Below, in pieces: positions 8,947 to 17,047 of a stretch of 17,063 nucleotides of DNA (position 1 is the first letter of the stretch; each line of letters opens with the position of its first letter). The notes under the pieces are model-generated. The model had not been told where the DNA came from, made no database searches, and saw only the letters and a program-made list of their open reading frames with translations. Source of the stretch: Burkholderiales bacterium (GTDB lineage Bacteria; Pseudomonadota; Gammaproteobacteria; Burkholderiales; JAEUMW01); the NCBI GenBank assembly GCA_016791285.1, contig JAEUMX010000120.1, forward strand, positions 1-17,063. Direction: 5' to 3'. The position numbers and the translations under genes were made by a program.

Positions 8947-9585
8947 TCATCCCGGTTTGCCTTCGATCTCCTGACTTTCTTCGTCCGCCAGCAGGCTGAG
9001 GACATCATCGATTCGCGCCCGTTCCATGGCGCGTCCCTCCGCTGTTCTTCTCACGGTGCAGCGGACGTCGTTGGCCGGAAGCACCGTTAGCGTGACGACC
9101 GCGTCCCCGCCAGTCAGAACGAAGCAAGGGAGCGTCCGTAGCTGGTCCCCCACGTGGAGACGGGTATCACAGGGTCGGTAGGCGAACTGCCGACGGAGAA
9201 GGTGCAGTTCCACCTCCTTGCTTCGATCCGTGAAGAGTTGGAGATTGATATCCGAGTAGCGCCCGGCACTGCCGGATAGCACCGATCCGACCAAGTGCGG
9301 GTTGTACGCGGAGAACTCGCGCATCGCTCGTACCGCCTCGGTACGCAGGAAGTGCAGGCGGGTGCGGTGCTCGACGTCCTGGTACAGCGACTGGTAGGAA
9401 CGCAGCGCTTGCTCGACTTCCTCGTTGGTGGGCAGATGCTGCGTGTCCCGCACGCCGGCCTGCCGCGCCGCCTTTCGCTTTGCCAGGGCGAAGTCCGCGA
9501 TGCCATCCTCCGCCATGATGCGCGCGGCACGATGTGCCAACTGCTCGCGCATGAGGTCTCGCCGACCCGCTGGATCTCGTGCCAT
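8947..9585 (-). CDS. Uncharacterised protein with a degenerate nucleotidyltransferase-like motif
   Basis: The function is unknown. The 212-residue soluble product has an N-terminal helical part rich in charged residues (RAARIMAEDGIADFALAKRKAARQAGV, about 19-45). A helical middle with LPTNEEVEQAL and HRTRLHFLRTEAVRAMREF (about 51-91) follows. Then comes GSVLSGSAGRYSDINLQLFTD (about 100-120), which looks like the GS...SD-x-D signature of the nucleotidyltransferase fold, but here the second acidic position is Asn114 (D112-x-N114). Beta-strand-like segments (DAVVTLTVLPAND) and a C-terminal helix end it. No signal peptide or membrane segment is visible. I recall similar small betaproteobacterial proteins carrying an implausible murein-ligase name in databases. 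The gene starts 4 bp after the mrcA stop, so it is almost certainly co-transcribed and probably coupled. A start at Met12 is also possible. Confidence 0.8.
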   Translation of the reverse strand: MARDPAGRRDLMREQLAHRAARIMAEDGIADFALAKRKAARQAGVRDTQHLPTNEEVEQALRSYQSLYQDVEHRTRLHFLRTEAVRAMREFSAYNPHLVGSVLSGSAGRYSDINLQLFTDRSKEVELHLLRRQFAYRPCDTRLHVGDQLRTLPCFVLTGGDAVVTLTVLPANDVRCTVRRTAEGRAMERARIDDVLSLLADEESQEIEGKPG

Positions 9586-9589
9586 GGGC

Positions 9590-11914
9590 TTAGAACAACT
9601 GGTTTCTCACTTCCTCCGACGGGGCCGATGTCCCACCCCCGCCTGCCGGTATGATGGTCTGCTCCGCTGGCAGGAACTCCTGAAAAAAGTACTCCGCGAG
9701 CGTGCCCGTCGGACCGGAGTCGCGCAAGCCACTCTCGGGGTTGATCTTCACAGAGAGGACACCGGGCGGCGGCGAGAGCTTCACCTCGGGCACGCCCTTG
9801 AGGCCTTTCGCCATGTATCCGATCCACATTGGCAGCGCGGCTTGACCACCAGTCTCCCCCTTGCCCAGCGTGCGCGGTGTGTCGAAGCCGATCCAGGCAA
9901 CCGCCACCAGCGAGGGCTGATATCCCGCGAACCAGGCATCGATGAAATCGTTGGTGGTTCCCGTCTTGCCGGCGAGATCGCTGCGCCCAAGGCTTTTCGC
10001 CTTGGTCGCCGTGCCGTACCTGACGACGTCCTGCATCAGGCTCGTCATGATGAAAGCATTACGTGGATCAATGATGCGCTCCGCGCCTGCGCCAGCCCGC
10101 GTCGGTTGCCATTCCTCCAGCACTTTTCCCCGATCGTCCACGATGCGGGTGATGTAGTTCGGCTCGATGCGAAAGCCGCCATTGGCGAAGGCCGAATAAC
10201 CGACGGCCATTTGCATCGGGGTCACGCCTCCGGCGCCGAGGGCGAGCGTGAGGTACGGTGGATTCAGTCTGGGATCGAATCCGAAGCGGGCAATGTAATC
10301 CTGCGCGTACTTGGCGCCGATGGCCTGCATGATCCGCACCGAAACCAGATTCTTCGATTTCGCGAGCGCAGTGCGCAGACGCATTGGCCCGTCGAAGCTC
10401 CCATCGTAATTCTTAGGCTCCCAGGCCTCGCTCCCAGTCTGACCCGCCTCGAAGCGAAGTGGCGCGTCGTTGATCACGGTTGCTGCGGTGAAGCCCTTCT
10501 CGAGCGCCGCGGAATAGATAAACGGCTTGAAGGCCGAGCCGGGCTGACGGACCGCTTGTGTAACGTGATTGAACTTGTTGCGATCGAAATCGAATCCGCC
10601 GACCAGCGCGAGTACCCGGCCGTCCACCGGATCGACCGAAACCAACGCTCCCTCTACTTCGGGAACTTGGGCAATCTGCCAGCGCCCTTTCTCGTCTTTC
10701 ATGAGACGAATGATCGAGCCGCGCTTGATGCGCTGGGCGGGCGGAACCTTGTCACCCAACGCCGCTTGCACGAAACGCAGCGCGTCGCCGGAGAGGTCGA
10801 CGTTCTCGCCGCCTTTGCGGTAGGTCTTGACGCCTTGCGGATTAGCTTCCCTCACGATCGCGGGGATGAGTCCTTCGATCTCGCTATGGTCCTGCAGCAG
10901 GTCTTCCAGCACGTCGTCGCTGGCGTTGGGGGCAACCGAGACAGTGGCCTCCGGGCCGCGGTAGCCATGCCGCCGGTCGTAATCGAGCAGGCCTTTGCGC
11001 AGAGACTGATGCGCAGCGTCCTGGTGTGACTTGATCAGGGTCGTAAACACGTGCAGCCCGCGGGAATAGGCCTCTTCGCGATAGCGATCATACACCGCCT
11101 GACGGACCATCTCCGTGAAGTAGTCGGCTTGTATTGGTTTCTCCACAGACTGTGCGTGGACCGGCGGAGCATCGATGTCCGCGCTCTCATATTGTTCCGC
11201 GCTGATGAATCCGAGTTCGAGCATCCGGCGCAGAACGTATTGCTGACGTTGTCGCGCCCGCTTTGGATTAGCCACGGGATTGAAGCGGGAAGGCGCCTTT
11301 GGCAGACCAGCTAGCATGGCGATCTCTGCCAACGAGAGCTGCTGCAGATTCTTCCCGTAATAGGCCTGCGCTGCCGCTGCAAAGCCATAGGCGCGCTGCC
11401 CGAGATAGATCTGATTTAGATACAGCTCGAGAATTTCGTCCTTCGTCAGATTCGCCTCGATCTTGAAGGACAGCAAGGCTTCGTTGAATTTCCGGGCTAG
11501 CGTCTTCTCCTTGGTCAGGAAGAAGTTTCGCGCCACCTGCATGGTGATCGTGCTTGCGCCTTGTCGCGTCTCGCCCGCCGTGAAGTTCGAATAAGCGGCG
11601 CGCAGAACGCCAACGTAGTCCACGCCGCTATGCTCGTAGAACCGTTCGTCCTCCGCAGCAAGGACCGCTTGCTTTAGCTCTTTGGGTACTTCGGCAACAC
11701 GCACCACCGTGCGGCGTTCGTCGCCGAACTCACCGAGCAAAAAACCTTCTGCACTGTAGATACGTAGGGGGATCTTCGGGTGGTAATCAGTCAACACATC
11801 GAGCGTGGGCAAGTTCGGATATGCGGAAACAGCCGCGATACCCAGAAGTGCCACCAAGACCAGGCAAAGCGCAGCGATCCCGAAGACGAACAGCGCCCCG
11901 ATTCGGACGATCAT
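9590..11914 (-). CDS. mrcA: Penicillin-binding protein 1A, bifunctional glycosyltransferase/transpeptidase
   Basis: PBP1A polymerises and cross-links peptidoglycan in the periplasm while anchored in the inner membrane. The 774-residue product has a single N-terminal membrane anchor (about 5-30). The GT51 domain shows AAEDERFYEHSGVDYVG (catalytic Glu88), GASTITMQVARN (119-130) and RKFNEALLSFKIE (141-153). An OB-like insert lies between about 320 and 420. The transpeptidase domain has nucleophile Ser460 in PGSAFKPF, SKN at 520-522 and AGKTGTTND with KTG at 650-652. Length and order match class A PBP1a. The C-terminus is a short Gly/Pro/Ser tail. It is divergent from pilM across 151 bp, a frequent proteobacterial arrangement, and is followed by the small gene at 8947. 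All catalytic motifs are intact. Confidence 0.97.
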   Translation of the reverse strand: MIVRIGALFVFGIAALCLVLVALLGIAAVSAYPNLPTLDVLTDYHPKIPLRIYSAEGFLLGEFGDERRTVVRVAEVPKELKQAVLAAEDERFYEHSGVDYVGVLRAAYSNFTAGETRQGASTITMQVARNFFLTKEKTLARKFNEALLSFKIEANLTKDEILELYLNQIYLGQRAYGFAAAAQAYYGKNLQQLSLAEIAMLAGLPKAPSRFNPVANPKRARQRQQYVLRRMLELGFISAEQYESADIDAPPVHAQSVEKPIQADYFTEMVRQAVYDRYREEAYSRGLHVFTTLIKSHQDAAHQSLRKGLLDYDRRHGYRGPEATVSVAPNASDDVLEDLLQDHSEIEGLIPAIVREANPQGVKTYRKGGENVDLSGDALRFVQAALGDKVPPAQRIKRGSIIRLMKDEKGRWQIAQVPEVEGALVSVDPVDGRVLALVGGFDFDRNKFNHVTQAVRQPGSAFKPFIYSAALEKGFTAATVINDAPLRFEAGQTGSEAWEPKNYDGSFDGPMRLRTALAKSKNLVSVRIMQAIGAKYAQDYIARFGFDPRLNPPYLTLALGAGGVTPMQMAVGYSAFANGGFRIEPNYITRIVDDRGKVLEEWQPTRAGAGAERIIDPRNAFIMTSLMQDVVRYGTATKAKSLGRSDLAGKTGTTNDFIDAWFAGYQPSLVAVAWIGFDTPRTLGKGETGGQAALPMWIGYMAKGLKGVPEVKLSPPPGVLSVKINPESGLRDSGPTGTLAEYFFQEFLPAEQTIIPAGGGGTSAPSEEVRNQLF

Positions 11915-11953
11915 GGCTGGTTAAGTGAGGGCAAAAGGCCAATAACGACGGGC

Positions 11954-11959
11954 ATTATA
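11954..11959 (-). promoter_or_regulatory. Perfect -10 hexamer for mrcA
   Basis: On the minus strand the mrcA upstream region contains TATAAT at 11959-11954, giving an expected start near 11947 and a leader of about 33 nt. At 16-18 bp upstream no good TTGACA is found, so it would need an activator or other contacts. The TGGCGCCA palindromes at 11979 and 12006 lie just upstream, over and beyond the -35 region. Confidence 0.5.
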
Positions 11960-11978
11960 GTTGCTATGACACCTTCGG

Positions 11979-12015
11979 TGGCGCCAAAGCACCAACTGAA
12001 AAGTCTGGCGCCAGA
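11979..12015. promoter_or_regulatory. Paired TGGCGCCA palindromes in the mrcA/pilM divergent control region
   Basis: The self-complementary octamer TGGCGCCA occurs at 11979-11986 and again at 12006-12013, 27 bp apart. The second copy extends to a perfect 12-bp palindrome, TCTGGCGCCAGA (12004-12015). Two spaced palindromes between divergent genes look like a dimeric repressor or activator operator. The binding protein is not identifiable from this window. Confidence 0.35.
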
Positions 12016-12065
12016 AGTCGTAGCTTAGAACCCATCTGCGTTCAACCCGCTGGCAACCTTAAACC

Positions 12066-13178
12066 ATGCTAAGAGGAAATCTGGATTTCAGCCTCGACTT
12101 CCTGCGTGGCTTGCTGCAGCCGAAGTCGCCGCCACTGATTGGCGTCGACATTAGCTCCTCGTCCATCAAAATGGTGGAGCTTTCCGATGACGGAAAGACC
12201 GGACTGCGCCTCGAACGTTATCATATCGAGCCCCTGCCAAAAGATGCCGTCAGCGAGGGCAACGTCAACAATCTTGATGCGGTAGCCGAAGCACTACGCG
12301 GCGGGTGGAGGCGAATGGGCACCCGAGTGAAGAACCTCGCCCTTGCCCTTCCGACGGCTGCGGTTATCACCAAGAAGATCGTCGTACCTGCCGGTCAGAG
12401 GGAAGAAGATCTGGAGTTGCAGGTCGAGACTGAGGCCAATCAGTACATCCCCTTTGCACTAGACGAAGTGAACCTTGATTTCCGGGTCCTGGGTCCTGTC
12501 GCGAACAATCAAGATGAGATCGAGGTGCTCATTGCGGCTTCGCGCAAGGACAAAGTCGAGGACCGAGTGGCTGCAGCGGAAGCGTCCGGTCTCAAAGCCA
12601 TAGTGATGGATGTCGAGTCCTTCGCGACCCAAACCGCCTTTGAGCTCATAGAGCGGCAACAACTGCCCAGCGGCGGCAAGGACCTGACCATCGCCATCGT
12701 CGACGTCGGAACAAATATTACCAATGTGAACGTCGTACGTAACGACACGTCGGTCTACATGCGGGAAGCGCCTTTCGGTGGCAATCAGCTCACGCAGGAC
12801 ATCTGCAATCGCTACAGTCTTACGGTGCAAGAGGCGGAAGCGGCGAAGCGTGCAGGTGGCCTCCCAGAAGGCTACGAGACCGAAGTTCTCGATCCATTCA
12901 GCGACACGCTCGCCCTCGAGGTGGCGCGGGCGCTGCAGTTCTTTTATACGTCGACCAAGTACAACCAAGTCGACCACATCGTGCTTTGCGGTGGCTGCGC
13001 GGCGATCGCGGGAATCGATCAGGTGATCCAGCAACGTACCCAGGTTAGCACCCTCATCGCCAATCCGTTCGTTGGCATGTCCTGTTCCCCGAGGGTAAAT
13101 CCTCGCCACCTGACTTCCGATGCGCCGTCGCTTGTCGTGGCGTGCGGGCTGGCGATGCGGAGGTTTGACGCCCAATGA
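12066..13178 (+). CDS. pilM: Type IV pilus assembly ATPase-like protein PilM
   Basis: PilM is the cytoplasmic actin-like component of the type IV pilus alignment complex; it binds the N-terminal peptide of PilN and links to the assembly motors. The 370-residue product has the actin-fold phosphate-1 loop GVDISSSSIKMVEL (about 26-39), ETEANQYIPFALDEVNLDF (about 125-143), phosphate-2 DVGTN (213-217) and an adenosine-type CGGCAAIAGIDQVI near residue 320. The N-terminal extension of about 20 residues (LDFLRGLLQPKSPPLIGVDI) is a usual length for proteobacterial PilM. The ATG at 12066 is the first gene of pilMNOPQ. Its upstream region lacks an obvious Shine-Dalgarno or sigma70 -35/-10 pair. It overlaps pilN by ATGA. 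Confidence 0.96.
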   Translation: MLRGNLDFSLDFLRGLLQPKSPPLIGVDISSSSIKMVELSDDGKTGLRLERYHIEPLPKDAVSEGNVNNLDAVAEALRGGWRRMGTRVKNLALALPTAAVITKKIVVPAGQREEDLELQVETEANQYIPFALDEVNLDFRVLGPVANNQDEIEVLIAASRKDKVEDRVAAAEASGLKAIVMDVESFATQTAFELIERQQLPSGGKDLTIAIVDVGTNITNVNVVRNDTSVYMREAPFGGNQLTQDICNRYSLTVQEAEAAKRAGGLPEGYETEVLDPFSDTLALEVARALQFFYTSTKYNQVDHIVLCGGCAAIAGIDQVIQQRTQVSTLIANPFVGMSCSPRVNPRHLTSDAPSLVVACGLAMRRFDAQ

Positions 13179-13759
13179 TACGCATCAATCTGCTCCCGCA
13201 TCGCGAGCTAAAGCGCAGAAGGCAGCGCGACGCGTTTCTTGCACTCTCGGCGATCACCGTGGTGATTGGTGGTGCAGCCATATTCGCGGTCTATGGCGTC
13301 ATCGGTGGCCGTATTGAGCAGCAGCAGGACCGCAACCGGTACCTCGACGGTGAGATCGCGAAGCTCGACAAACAGATCGAGGAGATCCAGAAATTGCGTG
13401 AGCAGACGCAGGCCATGCTGGCACGCAAGAAGGTCGTCGAGACACTGCAGGGAAATCGGTCCGAGGCCGTCAACCTATTGGATCAGTTGGTGCGACAGTT
13501 GCCGGAGGGCGTGTACCTGCGAAGCGTCAAGCAAACTGGCGCGACGGTCCATCTGACCGGGTATGCGCAATCAAACGCACGCGTGTCGTCATTGCTTCGC
13601 AACCTGGAGGCGTCCCCTTGGTTACAGCAGCCAAGCCTAGTGGAAATCAAGGCCGCAACCACAGGCAACGCGCGACTCAATGAGTTCACCGTGAACGTGA
13701 AGCTCACGCGGGCTGCATCGGAAGCGCCTTCGCCCGATCAGAAGGACAAGCAGTCATGA
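13175..13759 (+). CDS. pilN: Type IV pilus inner-membrane alignment protein PilN
   Basis: PilN is a bitopic inner-membrane protein that binds PilM in the cytoplasm and dimerises with PilO in the periplasm. The 194-residue product begins MIRINLLPHRELKRRRQ, containing the conserved INLLPHR peptide that docks into PilM. One transmembrane helix follows (about 22-44, FLALSAITVVIGGAAIFAVYG). A coiled-coil stretch (about 48-90, repeated Glu/Lys/Gln heptads such as GEIAKLDKQIEEIQKL) precedes the ferredoxin-like periplasmic domain (LPEGVYLRSVKQTGATVHLTG onward). The size is normal. The start overlaps the pilM stop as ATGA, so the reading is unambiguous. Confidence 0.95.
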   Translation: MIRINLLPHRELKRRRQRDAFLALSAITVVIGGAAIFAVYGVIGGRIEQQQDRNRYLDGEIAKLDKQIEEIQKLREQTQAMLARKKVVETLQGNRSEAVNLLDQLVRQLPEGVYLRSVKQTGATVHLTGYAQSNARVSSLLRNLEASPWLQQPSLVEIKAATTGNARLNEFTVNVKLTRAASEAPSPDQKDKQS

Positions 13760-14397
13760 GGCTCGACGAAATTAGGAGGCTCAACCCGAGAGAGATCGCC
13801 TCTTGGCCACTGATCCCTAAGCTCGGCACGCTGTTTCTGCTTTTTCTGCTGTTGCTGGGAGCCGGGTACTGGTTCGTCTGGCAGCATCAGATCGGAGAAC
13901 TGGACGCGGCGAAGAAGAAAGAGGACGAGCTTCGCACGACGTTTCTGGAGAAGAAGAAGAAAGCTATCAATTTGGACGCATACCGGAAGCAACTTGCAGA
14001 CATTGAGCAATCGTTCGGCGCGTTGCTCAAGCAACTTCCGAACAAGTCAGAGATGGACGCCCTACTTACTGACATCAACCAAGCCGGTTTGGGCAGAGGT
14101 CTCCAATTCGAGCTCTTCCGTCCTGCAAGCCAGGAGTCAATGTCGGACTTCTACGCGGAGTTGCCGATCACGCTCAAGGTGTCGGGCAACTACCACGACA
14201 TGGGCGCTTTCGCCAGTGACGTTGCTCAACTGCCCCGTATCGTGACGCTCAATGACTTGTCAATTTCGGCTGCCAAGGACGGGTCGCTCACAATGGACGC
14301 GATTGCCAAGACCTATCGTTACCTCGATGAAGACGAACTCGCCCGGCAAAAGAAGGCGATTCGTGAGAAAGCCGCACGCGAGAGAGCAAAGAAATGA
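13756..14397 (+). CDS. pilO: Type IV pilus inner-membrane alignment protein PilO
   Basis: PilO pairs with PilN in the periplasm and contacts the PilP lipoprotein, relaying between the inner-membrane platform and the secretin. The 213-residue product has a short cytoplasmic N-terminus (LDEIRRLNPREIASWPLIPKL) and one transmembrane helix (about 25-45, LFLLFLLLLGAGYWFVW). A Lys/Glu-rich coiled coil follows (about 50-100, including DAAKKKEDELRTTFLEKKKK). The ferredoxin-like domain includes LLKQLPNKSEMDALLTDINQ and YAELPITLKVSGNYHDMGAF. The C-terminal tail is highly basic (RQKKAIREKAARERAKK). It overlaps pilN and pilP by ATGA on both sides. Confidence 0.95.
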   Translation: MRLDEIRRLNPREIASWPLIPKLGTLFLLFLLLLGAGYWFVWQHQIGELDAAKKKEDELRTTFLEKKKKAINLDAYRKQLADIEQSFGALLKQLPNKSEMDALLTDINQAGLGRGLQFELFRPASQESMSDFYAELPITLKVSGNYHDMGAFASDVAQLPRIVTLNDLSISAAKDGSLTMDAIAKTYRYLDEDELARQKKAIREKAARERAKK

Positions 14398-14915
14398 GAC
14401 GACTGAAGCCTGCCTTCCTCTGCGCTTCCTTGCTGCTGGTAGGTTGTGGAGGAGAGCCTTACGGGGACCTTAAGCAGTTCGTGAAGGAATCGGACAGCCT
14501 GCCGCGTGGACGGATCGAACCGCTGCCCGAGGTCAAGCCGTACGAACCGGTCGCCTACAACTCTTTCGATCTCTCCGATCCATTCAGACCGAGAAAGGTG
14601 GAACAGGCAAAGGGAAGCGGCGGCCTTGCGCCAGATATGAACCGACGCAAGGAGGCACTGGAAGCGTATCCACTCGACAACCTGCGAATGGTAGGTACGC
14701 TCGAACAGAGTCGCGGTATCTTTGCCCTTGTCAGGACGCCCGATAACACGCTGTACCGTGTGAGCCAGGGCAACTACATCGGCCAGAACTTTGGGTTCAT
14801 CACTCAGATCACCGACTCTTCGGTCACGCTGAAGGAAATCGTTCAGGACGGCGCCGGCGACTGGAGCGAGCGCGTCAGCACACTGCAGCTCTTGGAAGAG
14901 GAACAGAAGAAATGA
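14394..14915 (+). CDS. pilP: Type IV pilus lipoprotein PilP
   Basis: PilP is an inner-membrane-anchored lipoprotein that bridges PilN/PilO to the PilQ secretin. The 173-residue product has a lipoprotein signal, MRRLKPAFLCASLLLVGC, with lipobox LVGC and the lipidated Cys at 18. A proline-rich, flexible linker (about 20-65, with LPEVKPYEPVAYNSFDLSDPF) comes next. The conserved homology region is YPLDNLRMVGTLEQSRGIFALVRTP through YRVSQGNYIGQNFGFITQI (about 98-145), the small beta-sandwich that binds PilQ. It is a usual size. The start is set by the ATGA overlap with pilO, and the stop overlaps pilQ in the same way. Confidence 0.95.
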   Translation: MRRLKPAFLCASLLLVGCGGEPYGDLKQFVKESDSLPRGRIEPLPEVKPYEPVAYNSFDLSDPFRPRKVEQAKGSGGLAPDMNRRKEALEAYPLDNLRMVGTLEQSRGIFALVRTPDNTLYRVSQGNYIGQNFGFITQITDSSVTLKEIVQDGAGDWSERVSTLQLLEEEQKK

Positions 14916-17047
14916 ACCGACTCTCTCTTCGTCTGACCAAACTCGTGGCAGGCGGTGTGCTCATCGCGACTGCGTCACTTGCTGGCTTTGTTGCCAATGC
15001 CACGGAGGTGTCGACCAGCAACGCGATTGAGACTCTCGATGTCTCGCCGCAGCAGGGCGGTAAAGTAGTCGTAAAGGTGGGTCTGCAGCAGCCCGCTTCG
15101 GGGGTGCCGGCAGGCTTTGCCGTGCTGAACCCGCCTCGTGTCGTGTTCGATCTTCCGGCCACGGCGAACTCGCTTGGCAGGACGTCGCAGCAGGTAAGTG
15201 ATGGAGACCTGCGTAGCATAAACGTCGTCCAGGCAGGCGAGCGCACACGCATCGTAATGAATCTCAACCGACCCATGAGTTATGACGCCAAGGTGGACGG
15301 GCGTGCGATTCTGGTTACGTTGGTGCCCCAGTCCGGAGGCGCTGTGGCGGCGACGCCCGCCACGCGGTTCGCAGACGCGTTACCGTCGGCGCAGACGCAC
15401 GCTATTCGGGATATTGACTTCCGGCGCGGCAAGAGTGGGGAAGGGCAAGTCATTATCGATCTTTCGGATAACGCCACCGGTATCGACCTCCGTGTGCAGG
15501 GCAAGAGCATTGTGATCGATATGCCCGATACCGCACTGCCGAAAAACCTTGAGCGCCGCCTCAACGTAACCGATTTTGCGACAGCCGTTCAGACCATAAC
15601 AGCCACAGGACATGCAGGAAACACGAAAGTTGTGATCGAGCCGAAGGGATTGTGGGAGCATTCTGCCTATCAAACGGACAATCGCCTGACCGTAGAAGTC
15701 CGGCAGATCGTCGAGGACCCGAACAAGCTGGTGCAAGGCAGCCGTCAGGGCTACAGCGGGGAAAAGCTCTCCCTGAACTTCCAGAACGTGGACGTCCGTG
15801 CTGTGTTGCAGGTTATCGCAGACTTCACGGGTCTGAACATTATCACCAGCGACACGGTAACCGGAAATCTCACACTGAGACTGAAGGACGTTCCTTGGGA
15901 CCAGGCGCTTGACATCATTTTGCAGGCCAAGGGACTCGACATGCGCAAGAACGGCAACGTTGTCTGGATCGCACCGCGCGACGAGTTGGCGACGAAGGAG
16001 AAACTTGCCTTGGAATCGCAACAGCAAATCGCGGATCTCGAGCCAACGCGCACCGAAAGTTTTCAACTCAATTACCAGAAGGGCGACAATGTCATTAAAA
16101 TTCTCACCGATGATCGGCAGCGCCTGTTGTCCCGACGCGGTAGTGCAGTCTATGATCCACGTACAAATACGGTCTTTGTTCAAGATACTGCAAGCCGCTT
16201 GGAGGAGATCCGGAAGCTGATCGGGAAGATCGACGTGCCGGTGCGTCAGGTTATGATCGAAGCAAGGATAGTCGAAGCTATCGACACCTTCGCACGCAAC
16301 CTGGGTGTGAAGCTCGGCTACAACGACATGACGGGCAAGGGCACCCAGCTCGGTGGCGGTTCAACGCGGGGCTTGGTCGGTGGTCAGCTTGCGGCCACCG
16401 GCTATACTACCGGGCAGATCAGCACACCGGTTCCGTCCATGGACCAGTCACTCAGCGTGAATCTACCGGCCTCGCCCATCGCCGGATTCAACCCTGCGGC
16501 TTTCTCTCTGTTGCTGTTCAACTCGGCAGGAACCAAGTTTCTGAACCTCGAGCTTTCTGCGCTGCAAGCTGACTCCAAGGGCAAGATTATCTCGAGTCCG
16601 AGGGTGGTAACTGCCGACCAAGTCGAGGCGAGCATCGAACAGGGCACGGAGATTCCGTATCAGCAGGCGACCGCAAGCGGAGCCACCAGTGTTCAGTTCA
16701 AGAAAGCAACGCTTAGTCTTAAGGTCAAGCCGCAGATCACACCGGATGACAACGTGATAATGACCGTGGACGTGCACAAGGACCGTGTCGGCGTAGAAAC
16801 TAGATCGGGACCATCAATCGACACCAAGCAGGTAAGTACACAGGTCCTCGTGGAAAACGGCGGAACTGTGGTTATCGGTGGAATATACGAGCAAGAGGAA
16901 AGGTCCGAGACCAGAAAGGTTCCCGCACTGGGTGACGTACCTGTGATCGGGTTTCTGTTCAAACAGAATCAGCGCAAAGACGACAAGACCGAGCTTCTCG
17001 TTTTTATCTCCCCAAAGATCATCAAAGATACGTTGGCGACGCGCTGA
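14912..17047 (+). CDS. pilQ: Type IV pilus secretin PilQ
   Basis: PilQ forms the outer-membrane channel through which the pilus fibre passes. The 711-residue product has a signal peptide with likely cleavage after AxA at about residue 30 (FVANA). Two AMIN peptidoglycan-binding domains follow (about 38-140 and 160-265). The STN/N0 domain contains LSLNFQNVDVRAVLQVIADF (about 285-355), and the N1 domain shows ESFQLNYQKGDNVIKIL. The secretin domain (about 460-708) ends VPALGDVPVIGFLFKQNQRK and TELLVFISPKII. The full length is present and the stop is intact. The start overlaps the pilP stop as ATGA, and the TGA is itself in a TGATG that may start the next gene. No frameshift or missing domain is seen. 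Confidence 0.96.
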   Translation: MNRLSLRLTKLVAGGVLIATASLAGFVANATEVSTSNAIETLDVSPQQGGKVVVKVGLQQPASGVPAGFAVLNPPRVVFDLPATANSLGRTSQQVSDGDLRSINVVQAGERTRIVMNLNRPMSYDAKVDGRAILVTLVPQSGGAVAATPATRFADALPSAQTHAIRDIDFRRGKSGEGQVIIDLSDNATGIDLRVQGKSIVIDMPDTALPKNLERRLNVTDFATAVQTITATGHAGNTKVVIEPKGLWEHSAYQTDNRLTVEVRQIVEDPNKLVQGSRQGYSGEKLSLNFQNVDVRAVLQVIADFTGLNIITSDTVTGNLTLRLKDVPWDQALDIILQAKGLDMRKNGNVVWIAPRDELATKEKLALESQQQIADLEPTRTESFQLNYQKGDNVIKILTDDRQRLLSRRGSAVYDPRTNTVFVQDTASRLEEIRKLIGKIDVPVRQVMIEARIVEAIDTFARNLGVKLGYNDMTGKGTQLGGGSTRGLVGGQLAATGYTTGQISTPVPSMDQSLSVNLPASPIAGFNPAAFSLLLFNSAGTKFLNLELSALQADSKGKIISSPRVVTADQVEASIEQGTEIPYQQATASGATSVQFKKATLSLKVKPQITPDDNVIMTVDVHKDRVGVETRSGPSIDTKQVSTQVLVENGGTVVIGGIYEQEERSETRKVPALGDVPVIGFLFKQNQRKDDKTELLVFISPKIIKDTLATR

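Noticed and set aside
9425..11029. Long plus-strand open frame (534 codons) opposite mrcA
   Set aside because: mrcA on the other strand has every PBP1A motif; this frame has Arg/His-rich shadow composition and no motifs.
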